30,316 nt of DNA from CAYONZ01 sp964405465 (lineage in GTDB: Bacteria > Bdellovibrionota > Bdellovibrionia > Bdellovibrionales > JAMPXM01), in contig CAYONZ010000042.1 in the NCBI GenBank assembly GCA_964405465.1, positions 1 through 30,316 of the forward strand, in the 5' to 3' direction. The notes beneath the pieces are model-generated. The model did not search any database and had not been told where the DNA came from. It worked only from the letters and a program-made list of their open reading frames with translations. A program made the translations under genes and the position numbers. This document shows positions 8,285 through 16,472 of the stretch, in pieces. How positions within the stretch are numbered: the stretch's first letter is position 1; every line of letters starts with the position of its first letter.

Positions 8285-11200
8285 TCAATCGGGATTGTCA
8301 GTTTGTAAAAATAAAGAACCGGTTTCGCTATCAAATTCTCTCTTGATCACATTTAAGTCAATTTTCCATTTTGAAGAAAAGGGTTCAGCTATAAAGCGAT
8401 GCCTCGTGAAAAAATTGAATATCGGTCGGGTGTCTCCTGTGAGCGACTGATCGAATTGGAGAGTCGTATTTTGATAGCTAGTGAGACCGGAAAAATATTT
8501 TTGCACTCGCTCGCTTAAAAAACCTTGGTATCTCTCCAGAACCGAAAGCTTTCGAGCAAACGGATATTGCGCGAGATGTTCACGAGATAGCGCAAACTTA
8601 CGGGCGCTGGCGAGATTTCCGCGATAGCCAATCGGCGACATTTTACTGTTACCGCCATTCATGCCAGACAAATTTGGAGCAAACTCGCCCAGCATATCAG
8701 CACTCAAAAATTCAAGGCCGCCATCCGCATAGCCTAGAGGCTGATCATAATCCTTCATAAACAGTCCTTGTATGCCTAGCGTATCGAATTTGGCCCTGCG
8801 CCCGATGGTCTGATAGAGAGCGTCTTCTTGCTCGGACATGCTCAGAAGGCGAGCCATACGAATCTGATAATTGAGAATTTCTTGTGGATCTGGCAATTTA
8901 AGTTGTTCACCTGCATCACCGGTATTTGGGATTTTGAAGCTCATTCGGGCCAACTCGGTTGTGGCAAGCAAACCCTGCTGAATTGTGAAGGATGAAATAG
9001 ACACTTCTTTGTTCCAGTCAATGAGCGGTACAGAAGAATCCATGGTGTGAAGCTTTTTGAGAAGAGTCAGAACAAAGTCATTTTGCTTTTCTTGAAATTC
9101 AAAGCTGCGAGAGTTTTGCTCTTCTTTGATTAAGGCTTGAAAATTCTTTGGCAGATCCACACGGACATTTGGTGCAAGAGGAGGAAGCTCTTGCGTATCT
9201 GTCTTAATTCCCACTTCAAGGTAGTGCTTGATGCGAATTAACATTTCGCTTTTTCGAGCAGTGTAGGAACGAGCCGAAATACTGGATTCTCGCTGGACCA
9301 GTCGACTAATTTCTGGAGCGTTGTAGCGCTTTAGCAGTTCGCTATGGTTCACATTTTGGCGCAGACTCAACATGTCTCTATGCATTTGTTTAAAGAACTC
9401 GTATTCATAACGCATAACTTGCCGGCGAACGTCGAGTTCCTTTTCGAGTAGAGTGAAGAAGCAGTGAGAGAACTCATGATGGGCCTTGAGATATTTGATC
9501 TTAAACCTATTGACCACTGACTCCAAATCCGAGATCGCGGCGTGGGCATTTGCAATGGCTTCCGGAGATGCCAGTCCCAATTGTGGTCCAGATGCCATCC
9601 CCTTGGTTTCTTTGACTTGATTTTCAATTTCCTGCAGCATGTTTTTGAAATCAAAAATTAACGGCTCAAGACCATCGATGATCATTTGTGTTTGCCCATT
9701 TCTCGCAGCACTGTACAGAAAAGGACCCCGGTTAATAACACGGCCATATTGCATTTGTGCAGGCACTTCTTGTTGGTAATCTCTTTGAATAAGCTCTGCT
9801 CCTGAGCCGAGGTAGGCTCCTGCTTCTAGTTCATAGAGTCCAAGAGAAAATGGAAATTCTTTGCCGCTTTCAAGTGCATGACAAAGGGGTTTGAAAAACT
9901 GAATCCAATCTTCATTGCCTTCAGTTTGCAAGGCCAGGGTCTTGAGCTCTTCACGAAGCTGGTTTTTTTGCTTGTCACTTGCGAGATGTAAAATATTGGT
10001 CAAGAGATGCGCGGGATCGATCTTCATGTGGTAGAAAACGCCGGTGTTCAAACCAGATGCAAATCCAGTTTGCAGTTTTAAGTGATCGATTTTGTCTCGT
10101 GGATTTCCATATTCCATCCAGGGAAATTGAATTTCTGCTTTCAAATCCATTCGATAGATACTCGCTACAAATTTTTCAGCGGTCATTTTTTCCCGAACAA
10201 AACCACTTTGAATTTCAATTTCTTTTTGTTCTTCGATGACCGATTCAAGAAGAGCAAGTGTGTGCGGTGTAACCAAAAGGGTATTGAGCATCGAAGAAAG
10301 ATTGTTTCCCAAGTCATCGAGCGAGATGGAGCTCGTCTGCAATTTAGAGTTAGATTCTGGATGTGCCCGAAAGTCTGCTGAGGATTGGGATTGAGTTTTA
10401 GAGTTTGTTGAGGTGGTTTGAATCTGTGAATTCTGGATTTGCGCATTTTGAAAAAGATGACGCGAAAGATTTTGCAACAGCCGAGTTTTTTCAAGAAGCC
10501 GTTTGATGCGCATTGGGCTCTGTCGAGGCTGCTGAAGAATCGTTCTAAACGAGAGAGTACTTTTTGAAGATCGTGCTTGGCTGATCAGCTGAGCCAATTC
10601 TTTTGAGGAAAATTCAATTTCATTTTGCAAAAGTATCTGAATGTAGCGAACTGCTGTTTTCTCAACGTCGCCATCTGTTGATCGATCTGACGATGTGGGG
10701 CTATGGTCTGCCAATTGCCAAAGCATTTGTGCTTCTGCGATGTCTAGTTTTTCGCGGTAGACCTGATCCACAATGAAAAATGCTATTGTGCCAGTCTCCA
10801 AGGGAGCAACTCCCAATAATTGCAGAAATGAAGGTCTTTCAGATCTGAGCTCTGCTTCGATTTTTCCAATGCGGTCCGGGTCGGATTGGGACTTGATCGC
10901 ATAAGATTTAAACTCATTTGAAAGTTCCCGACCCTCATTTCGATGAGAGTTCGATTGGCCCAGACTTGCAGGCGTGGAGTACAGAATATTTTTTGCTAGA
11001 ATTTCAATTGCTGTGGTTCGTGGAAGGTGAAGTCGAATTGCGAATTCTAAAATATTTTCCCAAGGGTTAAACTGGCTTAATGCGCTCTGCAAAAGAGTTT
11101 GAGTTTGTGTGTCCTGAGAGGTCTGTTTTAGTCGGGTGATTGATCCAATTAGTGTGGCAAGAGCCAGGTAGGTTCGTTCTGAAATATACCATTCAGTTTT

Positions 11201-11962
11201 CGCAAGATTTGTTGGTTGTTCTTTGAGGCGCATTTTTTCGAGATATTGGGTGAGTTCCGCGAGGCGTGCCATGAACAGGATATAGGTTCGTGGACTTGAG
11301 TGGATGGCGCGCAAATCTATGCTCAAAAACAAGGACTTGTAATAGGATGTGAGATCTTTTTTGGTTTCAGCAATTTTATTTAGCACTTCAGATGACCTGG
11401 GATCTTGGGAGAAAAATTCTATATTGGTGCAACCCTTTAGTTCTTGGTCACAATCCTGAAGTACCAGCTTTTCGTATCCGTTTAGAAGTTCCAGCAAATC
11501 GCTTGGTAAACCACCAGGAAACTTATTGAGGTGAATTGGAGTGAGGTCGGACGGTGAGAACAGTGTCAGAAGAATCGCATTGTAATCACCCAACATGCGC
11601 ACACTTTCGGTTTTCGCCTTTAGCGCCGAATCACGTAGAGAAACTGAATTTAAGATTTTTTCTTGAATCAAACGCAGCCGATTTTTTTTCTCGTTGTCCG
11701 AAAGATTCTGGGGTTCAATTTGTCCTTGGAGTGACCCTTCGATGTCTCCAAGATTTTGATTTGCAGCAGTTTTCAACTTGGCGTCAGGTGCTTGAACTTT
11801 TGCCAATTCATGCTCCTGGCGAGGTGCTCCTTGCCGAGTGCATGCCACAGTCCATGGAGAAACCCATAGAGAAACCCATAGAGAAAGTAATGAAGCTGTA
11901 ACACCAACGGTTTTCTGAGACGAGTGAGCGTAGCCACCCCGCATTTTCAGTCTACAGTTCAT
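8285..11962 (-). CDS. Giant lipoprotein B (last gene of the protease operon)
   Basis: A 1225-residue protein with a long signal peptide and a lipobox-like T-V-A-C ending at Cys41, so it is a predicted lipoprotein. The mature part is overwhelmingly helical and charged, with a Gln/Ser/Thr-rich patch around nt 10320-10440. It is a paralogue of the lipoprotein at 12993-16463. Shared segments include D-C-D-Q-E-L-K-G-C-T-N versus G-C-D-L-D-L-K-G-C-S-N, F-F-I-V-D-Q-V-Y versus F-F-I-I-D-R-L-Y, and L-N-T-G-V-F versus L-N-T-G-T-F. The start is ATG 11962, preceded 6 nt upstream by GGAGG and overlapping the stop of the barrel gene by 11 bp. The longer open frame to 12043 lacks these signals. The family is not recognised. 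It is probably a structural partner of the barrel and metzincin. Confidence 0.85.
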   Translation of the reverse strand: MNCRLKMRGGYAHSSQKTVGVTASLLSLWVSLWVSPWTVACTRQGAPRQEHELAKVQAPDAKLKTAANQNLGDIEGSLQGQIEPQNLSDNEKKNRLRLIQEKILNSVSLRDSALKAKTESVRMLGDYNAILLTLFSPSDLTPIHLNKFPGGLPSDLLELLNGYEKLVLQDCDQELKGCTNIEFFSQDPRSSEVLNKIAETKKDLTSYYKSLFLSIDLRAIHSSPRTYILFMARLAELTQYLEKMRLKEQPTNLAKTEWYISERTYLALATLIGSITRLKQTSQDTQTQTLLQSALSQFNPWENILEFAIRLHLPRTTAIEILAKNILYSTPASLGQSNSHRNEGRELSNEFKSYAIKSQSDPDRIGKIEAELRSERPSFLQLLGVAPLETGTIAFFIVDQVYREKLDIAEAQMLWQLADHSPTSSDRSTDGDVEKTAVRYIQILLQNEIEFSSKELAQLISQARSSKSTLSFRTILQQPRQSPMRIKRLLEKTRLLQNLSRHLFQNAQIQNSQIQTTSTNSKTQSQSSADFRAHPESNSKLQTSSISLDDLGNNLSSMLNTLLVTPHTLALLESVIEEQKEIEIQSGFVREKMTAEKFVASIYRMDLKAEIQFPWMEYGNPRDKIDHLKLQTGFASGLNTGVFYHMKIDPAHLLTNILHLASDKQKNQLREELKTLALQTEGNEDWIQFFKPLCHALESGKEFPFSLGLYELEAGAYLGSGAELIQRDYQQEVPAQMQYGRVINRGPFLYSAARNGQTQMIIDGLEPLIFDFKNMLQEIENQVKETKGMASGPQLGLASPEAIANAHAAISDLESVVNRFKIKYLKAHHEFSHCFFTLLEKELDVRRQVMRYEYEFFKQMHRDMLSLRQNVNHSELLKRYNAPEISRLVQRESSISARSYTARKSEMLIRIKHYLEVGIKTDTQELPPLAPNVRVDLPKNFQALIKEEQNSRSFEFQEKQNDFVLTLLKKLHTMDSSVPLIDWNKEVSISSFTIQQGLLATTELARMSFKIPNTGDAGEQLKLPDPQEILNYQIRMARLLSMSEQEDALYQTIGRRAKFDTLGIQGLFMKDYDQPLGYADGGLEFLSADMLGEFAPNLSGMNGGNSKMSPIGYRGNLASARKFALSREHLAQYPFARKLSVLERYQGFLSERVQKYFSGLTSYQNTTLQFDQSLTGDTRPIFNFFTRHRFIAEPFSSKWKIDLNVIKREFDSETGSLFLQTDNPD
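11857..11892 (-). repeat. 12-bp tandem repeat inside the signal peptide of lipoprotein B
   Basis: GAGAAACCCATA (plus-strand reading) occurs at 11857-11868 and 11869-11880, with a degenerate third copy after it. In the protein it duplicates Leu-Trp-Val-Ser in the hydrophobic core of the signal peptide, so the copy number sets the core length. Confidence 0.8.
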
Positions 11963-12992
11963 AGCCGACCTCCAAGGTCGTGATCTGTCGATACTCATCG
12001 TAAAAAAACGGATTAAAGCGATCGGACTTCGCATAGTTTCCATTTAGGAGAGTGAGTGATGTGTTCCACTTTCCCATGGTGGCGCTCAGTCGTTCAGAAT
12101 TATTGTACCTGTAGGTCCAGTCCCCATTGATAGAGTGTGCAGTTTTGACTGAGCCATTGATTTGAAAGTTTAGAGGTCCCCAAACTACAACCGAAAGACC
12201 CAAGCCATAGGCAAAGCTGTGGTCATTGTTTTCATGTAAGGAGACTGGTGACACTTCATAGGTGTTTGCGAGATAGGACCAAGTGATTGAGCTGCGTACG
12301 TTTAGTTTGCGTAACACCAAGGGGTGAGACAGGGCTGCGGTGCTGGAAAGAATCCCGAGATAACCCTCGTAATGTGCCTGTGCACTTGTTGGTAGACTCA
12401 ATGAAGTATTCACGGACAGGCTGGTTCTTTTAATGTTTTTGGCCTGAGCACTCGGAGGGAGAAGACTTAGAGTCTGTGGGTTTCCCTCAATCTTTGGATT
12501 CTGGCTTTGCACAATTGAGCTATACACAGTTGTCGAATAGGTGTGAATGAAGCGAACGTCCTCAAATTCAAATGCACTGTCTTTTTTTTCGATCTCATTG
12601 TCCAAAGAGTCATAGGTAATGGCGGTTGCAAGTCCAAGCGAACTTTCTGGCGAAATCTTGTAGACGACCTCGGGAGTCAAGGTGTGGAAATATTGGCGTT
12701 GCTCTTGTTGGGCTGCGAAGTCAGAATTTACCTCATAGCTCAATGATCCGTGCCACGAGTCAATTGGTGTAAAAGGCGATCTGGGTGGGGACTTGAGATC
12801 TGTTTTGAGTGATGATTTCTCGTTAACGTTCACCTGAGTGTTGCTCGGCGGGGGATTTGCTAGGGGAGTTGCTTTTGTCCCGTTCGTCTCTAAAGCGATC
12901 GCCAGAGGTGCAATGAGAGTCAAGGCTACGAAGCAAACGACTGGTCCCATTGAATGCGTAGACTCCTCCTGTCTTTTGCACTTGTTCTTCAT
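11952..12992 (-). CDS. Outer-membrane beta-barrel protein of the protease operon
   Basis: A 346-residue exported protein. A basic n-region of 14 residues is followed by a hydrophobic core and an Ala-rich cleavage region near residues 30-34. A Pro/Lys/Ser linker of about 40 residues comes next. The rest is made of alternating polar/apolar strands with aromatic girdle-like residues, ending in T-L-E-V-G-Y-E-L, typical of outer-membrane barrels. Its ATG 12992 directly abuts the TAG of lipoprotein A (TAGATG), and its own stop overlaps lipoprotein B by 11 bp. A strong AGGAGGAG lies 12 nt before an internal ATG at 12950, a possible alternative start with a shorter n-region. Sitting between two paralogous giant lipoproteins, it is probably their membrane partner. 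The barrel call comes from composition and pattern only. Confidence 0.8.
   Translation of the reverse strand: MKNKCKRQEESTHSMGPVVCFVALTLIAPLAIALETNGTKATPLANPPPSNTQVNVNEKSSLKTDLKSPPRSPFTPIDSWHGSLSYEVNSDFAAQQEQRQYFHTLTPEVVYKISPESSLGLATAITYDSLDNEIEKKDSAFEFEDVRFIHTYSTTVYSSIVQSQNPKIEGNPQTLSLLPPSAQAKNIKRTSLSVNTSLSLPTSAQAHYEGYLGILSSTAALSHPLVLRKLNVRSSITWSYLANTYEVSPVSLHENNDHSFAYGLGLSVVVWGPLNFQINGSVKTAHSINGDWTYRYNNSERLSATMGKWNTSLTLLNGNYAKSDRFNPFFYDEYRQITTLEVGYEL
11969..11973 (-). promoter_or_regulatory. Shine-Dalgarno fixing the start of lipoprotein B
   Basis: CCTCC on the plus strand is GGAGG on the coding strand, 6 nt before ATG 11962. It lies inside the 3' end of the barrel gene. Confidence 0.8.
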
Positions 12993-15900
12993 CTAGAGGT
13001 CCTGCGCTTTACTGTTTGATTTCTTGTCGAGAAAAAAATCTTTTGTCTGTTTGTGATGAAAGTCGCTGAGGCTGAAAACCGCATCATTGAATTTTCGTGG
13101 ATCAAGATATTGTGGTGCGTGGGTCGCACTGCTTTCTAAAAGAGGAAAACTGATGGCTTGTCCATTTTGAATTTCGACGGTTGTCGACCTTTGCGCAGGA
13201 GTGAGCTCAAGATCACGTTTTTCCTGCTCAGAAACCGCAGCTGAGAAATCTTTGAGCATCATTGGAAGGTAGTCAATGGTCTCTTTGAAAGTTTCTCGAA
13301 GAATAGAGTCTGTCGTTTTGTCCATTTTAAAGAAAAAGTGGCCAACGGTGGACGACGCAAGATAAAGACCACGTGCCTCTTTCAAACTTTCGTGATTCGA
13401 TAGAAAGCTATCTGTCATTGTCTCGAAAGATTTTTCAAGAATCGAAACTGGACGCGAGGTGCGTGTGCTCATCAAAATGCCATCATATTGGTCTACAGTT
13501 AGGCGGCGTGGTGAACCAAGCCAGTCCAAATCTTTGATTTCCTGTTGGCTAAGGTTCATGGCGTTTCTCATTTGTAGTGCAGCGGTGACCACTTCAGCTG
13601 CTTTTACACGACTCTCGGTTTCCACATTGAGCTCGAACCCTGTGCGATAGAGTTCAACAAGAGTTTCAAGTCGGGATTTATAAGGCAACAGATTGCTCAT
13701 GGGATCGAGCCACTTTACATAATAGTTCGAAGTCCCATTGAGACGATGTGTGCCCGATTTAATGAACTGTTCTCGGGAAACAAGTTTTCCATTCTGATCG
13801 TAAAGCGAAAGAAATGTTGAAGTGTCATAGAAGTCCAGTTGCTCTTTGTTTGAGTCATCTGGCACGTCAACTTTCGGCTTTAGTGTTGCTGAGAAATCAG
13901 CCATTCTGCGTAGGGCATCATATGCACCATAAGTATATCCTCGTTGGCTCAATTGACTCTTGCTGTTTTCGGTTAAACCCAATGTATGCGATAGATTCTG
14001 TAGTGAAGTATTGAGTTCATTGCCACTGAGGCTTTGCATTTTTGTTAGACCATCATAGGCTTGTCCGAGATGGTGAACTTCTTCGTTGAGGAGTTCGCTT
14101 TGGCGGTGAAGTTCAGTTTGATAGGCAACATCTAGGCAATTGCCGATAGTCTGATAATTCTTTAAGGCCACATCATAGAATTCACGACGAAGTGCCATGA
14201 TGGGTTGAATTTCATTATTGAGATCGGTCAGTATCGCTTTTTGCTGGTTCTCATCAATCCCCATCTTCTTGAGATGTTCACGATAAATACGAAGCATAGC
14301 TTGAACTGTGGTGATTCGTTGATTCAAGTTTGTTCTTATCGATCTATATTCTGTTGCAAATGTGCCAGAACCAGAAAATGTATCAATGGCCGATTTTGCA
14401 AGTCCATTGGCATTGCCGTTACCAAACACAGTCATATCACGAAGATCCGAAAAATTACTGAGACGGATGGGGTCGTTGAAGTCTGAGTTTTCGATTTTGT
14501 GGCAGTGATCTAAGAAGGTCGTGAGGTCGGGATTCCCTTCAGCATATCCGCGCATGGAATTGATTGATTTCTGTAGATCGCTAGCAGGTATCGTAAGGTA
14601 TTGTTTGATTGCTTTTTTGAAAAATGAAATGTGATGGTTGATCGAGGCCGAATAGGTATTTGTCGCCTTGTTGATGCCATCTGTTGCCAAAGTCTCGAAG
14701 GTTCCGGTATTGAGTGCGTAATAAAATGCAAATAGCATCTCAGTCTTGTCGAGTGGAACCGACTCATTGCCGAATCGAAACCAAGGCGAAAGTTGGCCAT
14801 CAAAAAACGAAACTATAATGTCGTTAGAAGTGATTTCAAAATCACCGAACCAAGTGTGAAACTGAATTTTGGCATCAATGTCGTTCATAAAGTAGACCAG
14901 CACCATCATTTGCGGATAGACAGCGATGTAATTTACGTTTCTTCGTGTTGATTCGAGCACTAGATTAAGGTCACGAGTTTTTTGGTCAGGTGTAGGATAC
15001 AGCTGACCAATCAGATTGGCAAAATTGTCGATGCGTTGTAAATGATTCTGCCATTTTCGTGAAATCTCTTGGCTTTCATCCATGATTTTTTTGATCAGTG
15101 AGAGGCTACTGTACTCCTTTTTTGAATACACAGATCCAAGAAATGCATTGGTATCTGAAATGAGACTTAAAATCTGAATCTGCACATAGGATTCAATTTT
15201 TGCAAACAGGAGGTCTCGGTTTTGAGTCGTGCCCGCCCATATCTCGACGACATCCTCAGGAGAAAGTGCCCCATTGTATAGGCGATCAATAATAAAGAAG
15301 TACTCATCATAAAAGTCATTGCGGCTTGGGGATTCCGCATCGAGCGCAAGATTCTTAAAGAGTGTGATGTCTTTCTTTTTTAGGCGCTCGAGTATCATAC
15401 GAAAAGCCTCTGGGTCTTGCGTGGACGTGGAACTCAATGCATTTTTGAAATCAGGACTTAATATGGTTTTTTGTTTATCTTCGTAGAGCAACGTTTTTCC
15501 GGCGTAGGACAGAATTTTTCTCAACCCATAGGAAAATGGATTTTGTTTATTGTAACTGAATTCCCAAGGTCGCAGACTTCTAATGAATGCAACGAAGTCT
15601 TTGTCCTCGGTGTTGGGCGTGTAGAGTGCTAACACATTGCTAAAGGTTTCGCCGTGTCGTCGGATGATCTCCCTTTGGATTAGAGTCTCAGGCAAAGAGG
15701 CAAGAATTTCGGCGTATGTTCTTGCTAGGCGAAGATACTGAAAATCTAGGGCGCGGTCTTGGGCATGACTCTTTATGTCGTACGCATACTGAAGGTAGCG
15801 GTAGTATTGAAATACGTCCGTCTGACACTTGTCGCGACAAGTGGGGCTATTGATCGTGCCTGAGCCGGGGAGTTGCTTCGCGGTCTGCAAGACAGTATGT

Positions 15901-16463
15901 CTGGTCTCGCTCTGCAAGACAGGTGATTTGGTCTCGCTCTGCAAAACATTCTGATAAAGGCGGTCAGTCTCGATCAAAATCACTTGAGTTGAGCGATAGT
16001 CAGATTTAAAAAACGCCGTATTCGAACAACCCTTAAGGTCGAGATCACATCCAGAAAATGCGGCGTTCAAATAGGATTCTAGAATTCCTGATTTCAAAAA
16101 ACCATCATGATCAATTTTGTTCCAAGATAAAAGAGTTGCGTTGAACACCCCAAGTGCATCTTGCATCTTTTGTGTGAAAGCAAATTTTGGATTTTCTAAA
16201 TAATTTGCGTTTAAAATAAAAGTTTGTAGGTTTTTGGCAAGAACGCTGAGCTCAGTTGAAGTCTTTTTAGAAAGATCTTGGGTCTTATCGATTGTCAACG
16301 AAGCAAAGTTCTTGTCTGAGGCTTCAGCTCCTTTATCGGTCTGGCGAGTTGGCGCTTGAATAGGCCCCTCGTGTTCATTGCGCGGAACGCTTCTTTGACA
16401 TGAAAGGAGCGTGCCCCCAACGAGTATCATGGCCACGAGAGTTTTTGAGGTACTTTGCACCAT
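12993..16463 (-). CDS. Giant lipoprotein A, paralogue of lipoprotein B
   Basis: An 1156-residue lipoprotein with lipobox L-L-S-C ending at Cys22. It is helical and charged throughout, with no recognised catalytic motif. Near the N-terminus it carries the G-C-D-L-D-L-K-G-C-S-N pair of cysteines shared with lipoprotein B (about nt 16020-16050), followed by an insertion with a third and fourth Cys (T-C-R-D-K-C). A nine-residue tandem repeat (V-L-Q-S-E-T-K-S-P type) lies at nt 15885-15950. ATG 16463 has GAGGAG 5 nt upstream, and the gap to the metzincin stop is 9 bp. The shared Cys pair may form a disulfide in the periplasm. I cannot assign the family. The role is inferred from context as part of an outer-membrane protease assembly. 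Confidence 0.85.
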   Translation of the reverse strand: MVQSTSKTLVAMILVGGTLLSCQRSVPRNEHEGPIQAPTRQTDKGAEASDKNFASLTIDKTQDLSKKTSTELSVLAKNLQTFILNANYLENPKFAFTQKMQDALGVFNATLLSWNKIDHDGFLKSGILESYLNAAFSGCDLDLKGCSNTAFFKSDYRSTQVILIETDRLYQNVLQSETKSPVLQSETRHTVLQTAKQLPGSGTINSPTCRDKCQTDVFQYYRYLQYAYDIKSHAQDRALDFQYLRLARTYAEILASLPETLIQREIIRRHGETFSNVLALYTPNTEDKDFVAFIRSLRPWEFSYNKQNPFSYGLRKILSYAGKTLLYEDKQKTILSPDFKNALSSTSTQDPEAFRMILERLKKKDITLFKNLALDAESPSRNDFYDEYFFIIDRLYNGALSPEDVVEIWAGTTQNRDLLFAKIESYVQIQILSLISDTNAFLGSVYSKKEYSSLSLIKKIMDESQEISRKWQNHLQRIDNFANLIGQLYPTPDQKTRDLNLVLESTRRNVNYIAVYPQMMVLVYFMNDIDAKIQFHTWFGDFEITSNDIIVSFFDGQLSPWFRFGNESVPLDKTEMLFAFYYALNTGTFETLATDGINKATNTYSASINHHISFFKKAIKQYLTIPASDLQKSINSMRGYAEGNPDLTTFLDHCHKIENSDFNDPIRLSNFSDLRDMTVFGNGNANGLAKSAIDTFSGSGTFATEYRSIRTNLNQRITTVQAMLRIYREHLKKMGIDENQQKAILTDLNNEIQPIMALRREFYDVALKNYQTIGNCLDVAYQTELHRQSELLNEEVHHLGQAYDGLTKMQSLSGNELNTSLQNLSHTLGLTENSKSQLSQRGYTYGAYDALRRMADFSATLKPKVDVPDDSNKEQLDFYDTSTFLSLYDQNGKLVSREQFIKSGTHRLNGTSNYYVKWLDPMSNLLPYKSRLETLVELYRTGFELNVETESRVKAAEVVTAALQMRNAMNLSQQEIKDLDWLGSPRRLTVDQYDGILMSTRTSRPVSILEKSFETMTDSFLSNHESLKEARGLYLASSTVGHFFFKMDKTTDSILRETFKETIDYLPMMLKDFSAAVSEQEKRDLELTPAQRSTTVEIQNGQAISFPLLESSATHAPQYLDPRKFNDAVFSLSDFHHKQTKDFFLDKKSNSKAQDL
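15885..15950 (-). repeat. 27-bp in-frame tandem repeat in lipoprotein A
   Basis: Two copies of a 27-bp unit (15885-15911, 15912-15938) share 11-bp left and 9-bp right blocks and differ in the middle. A partial third copy starts at 15939. They encode V-L-Q-S-E-T-K-S-P, V-L-Q-S-E-T-R-H-T and V-L-Q-T-A-K-Q. Confidence 0.8.
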
Positions 16464-16472
16464 ATGATCTCC

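Noticed and set aside
9464..9478. HEFSH (HExxH) in lipoprotein B as a second zinc protease site
   Set aside because: The aligned segment of paralogue A keeps the following Cys but has neither His nor Glu, and no third ligand or Met-turn is visible. Probably chance.
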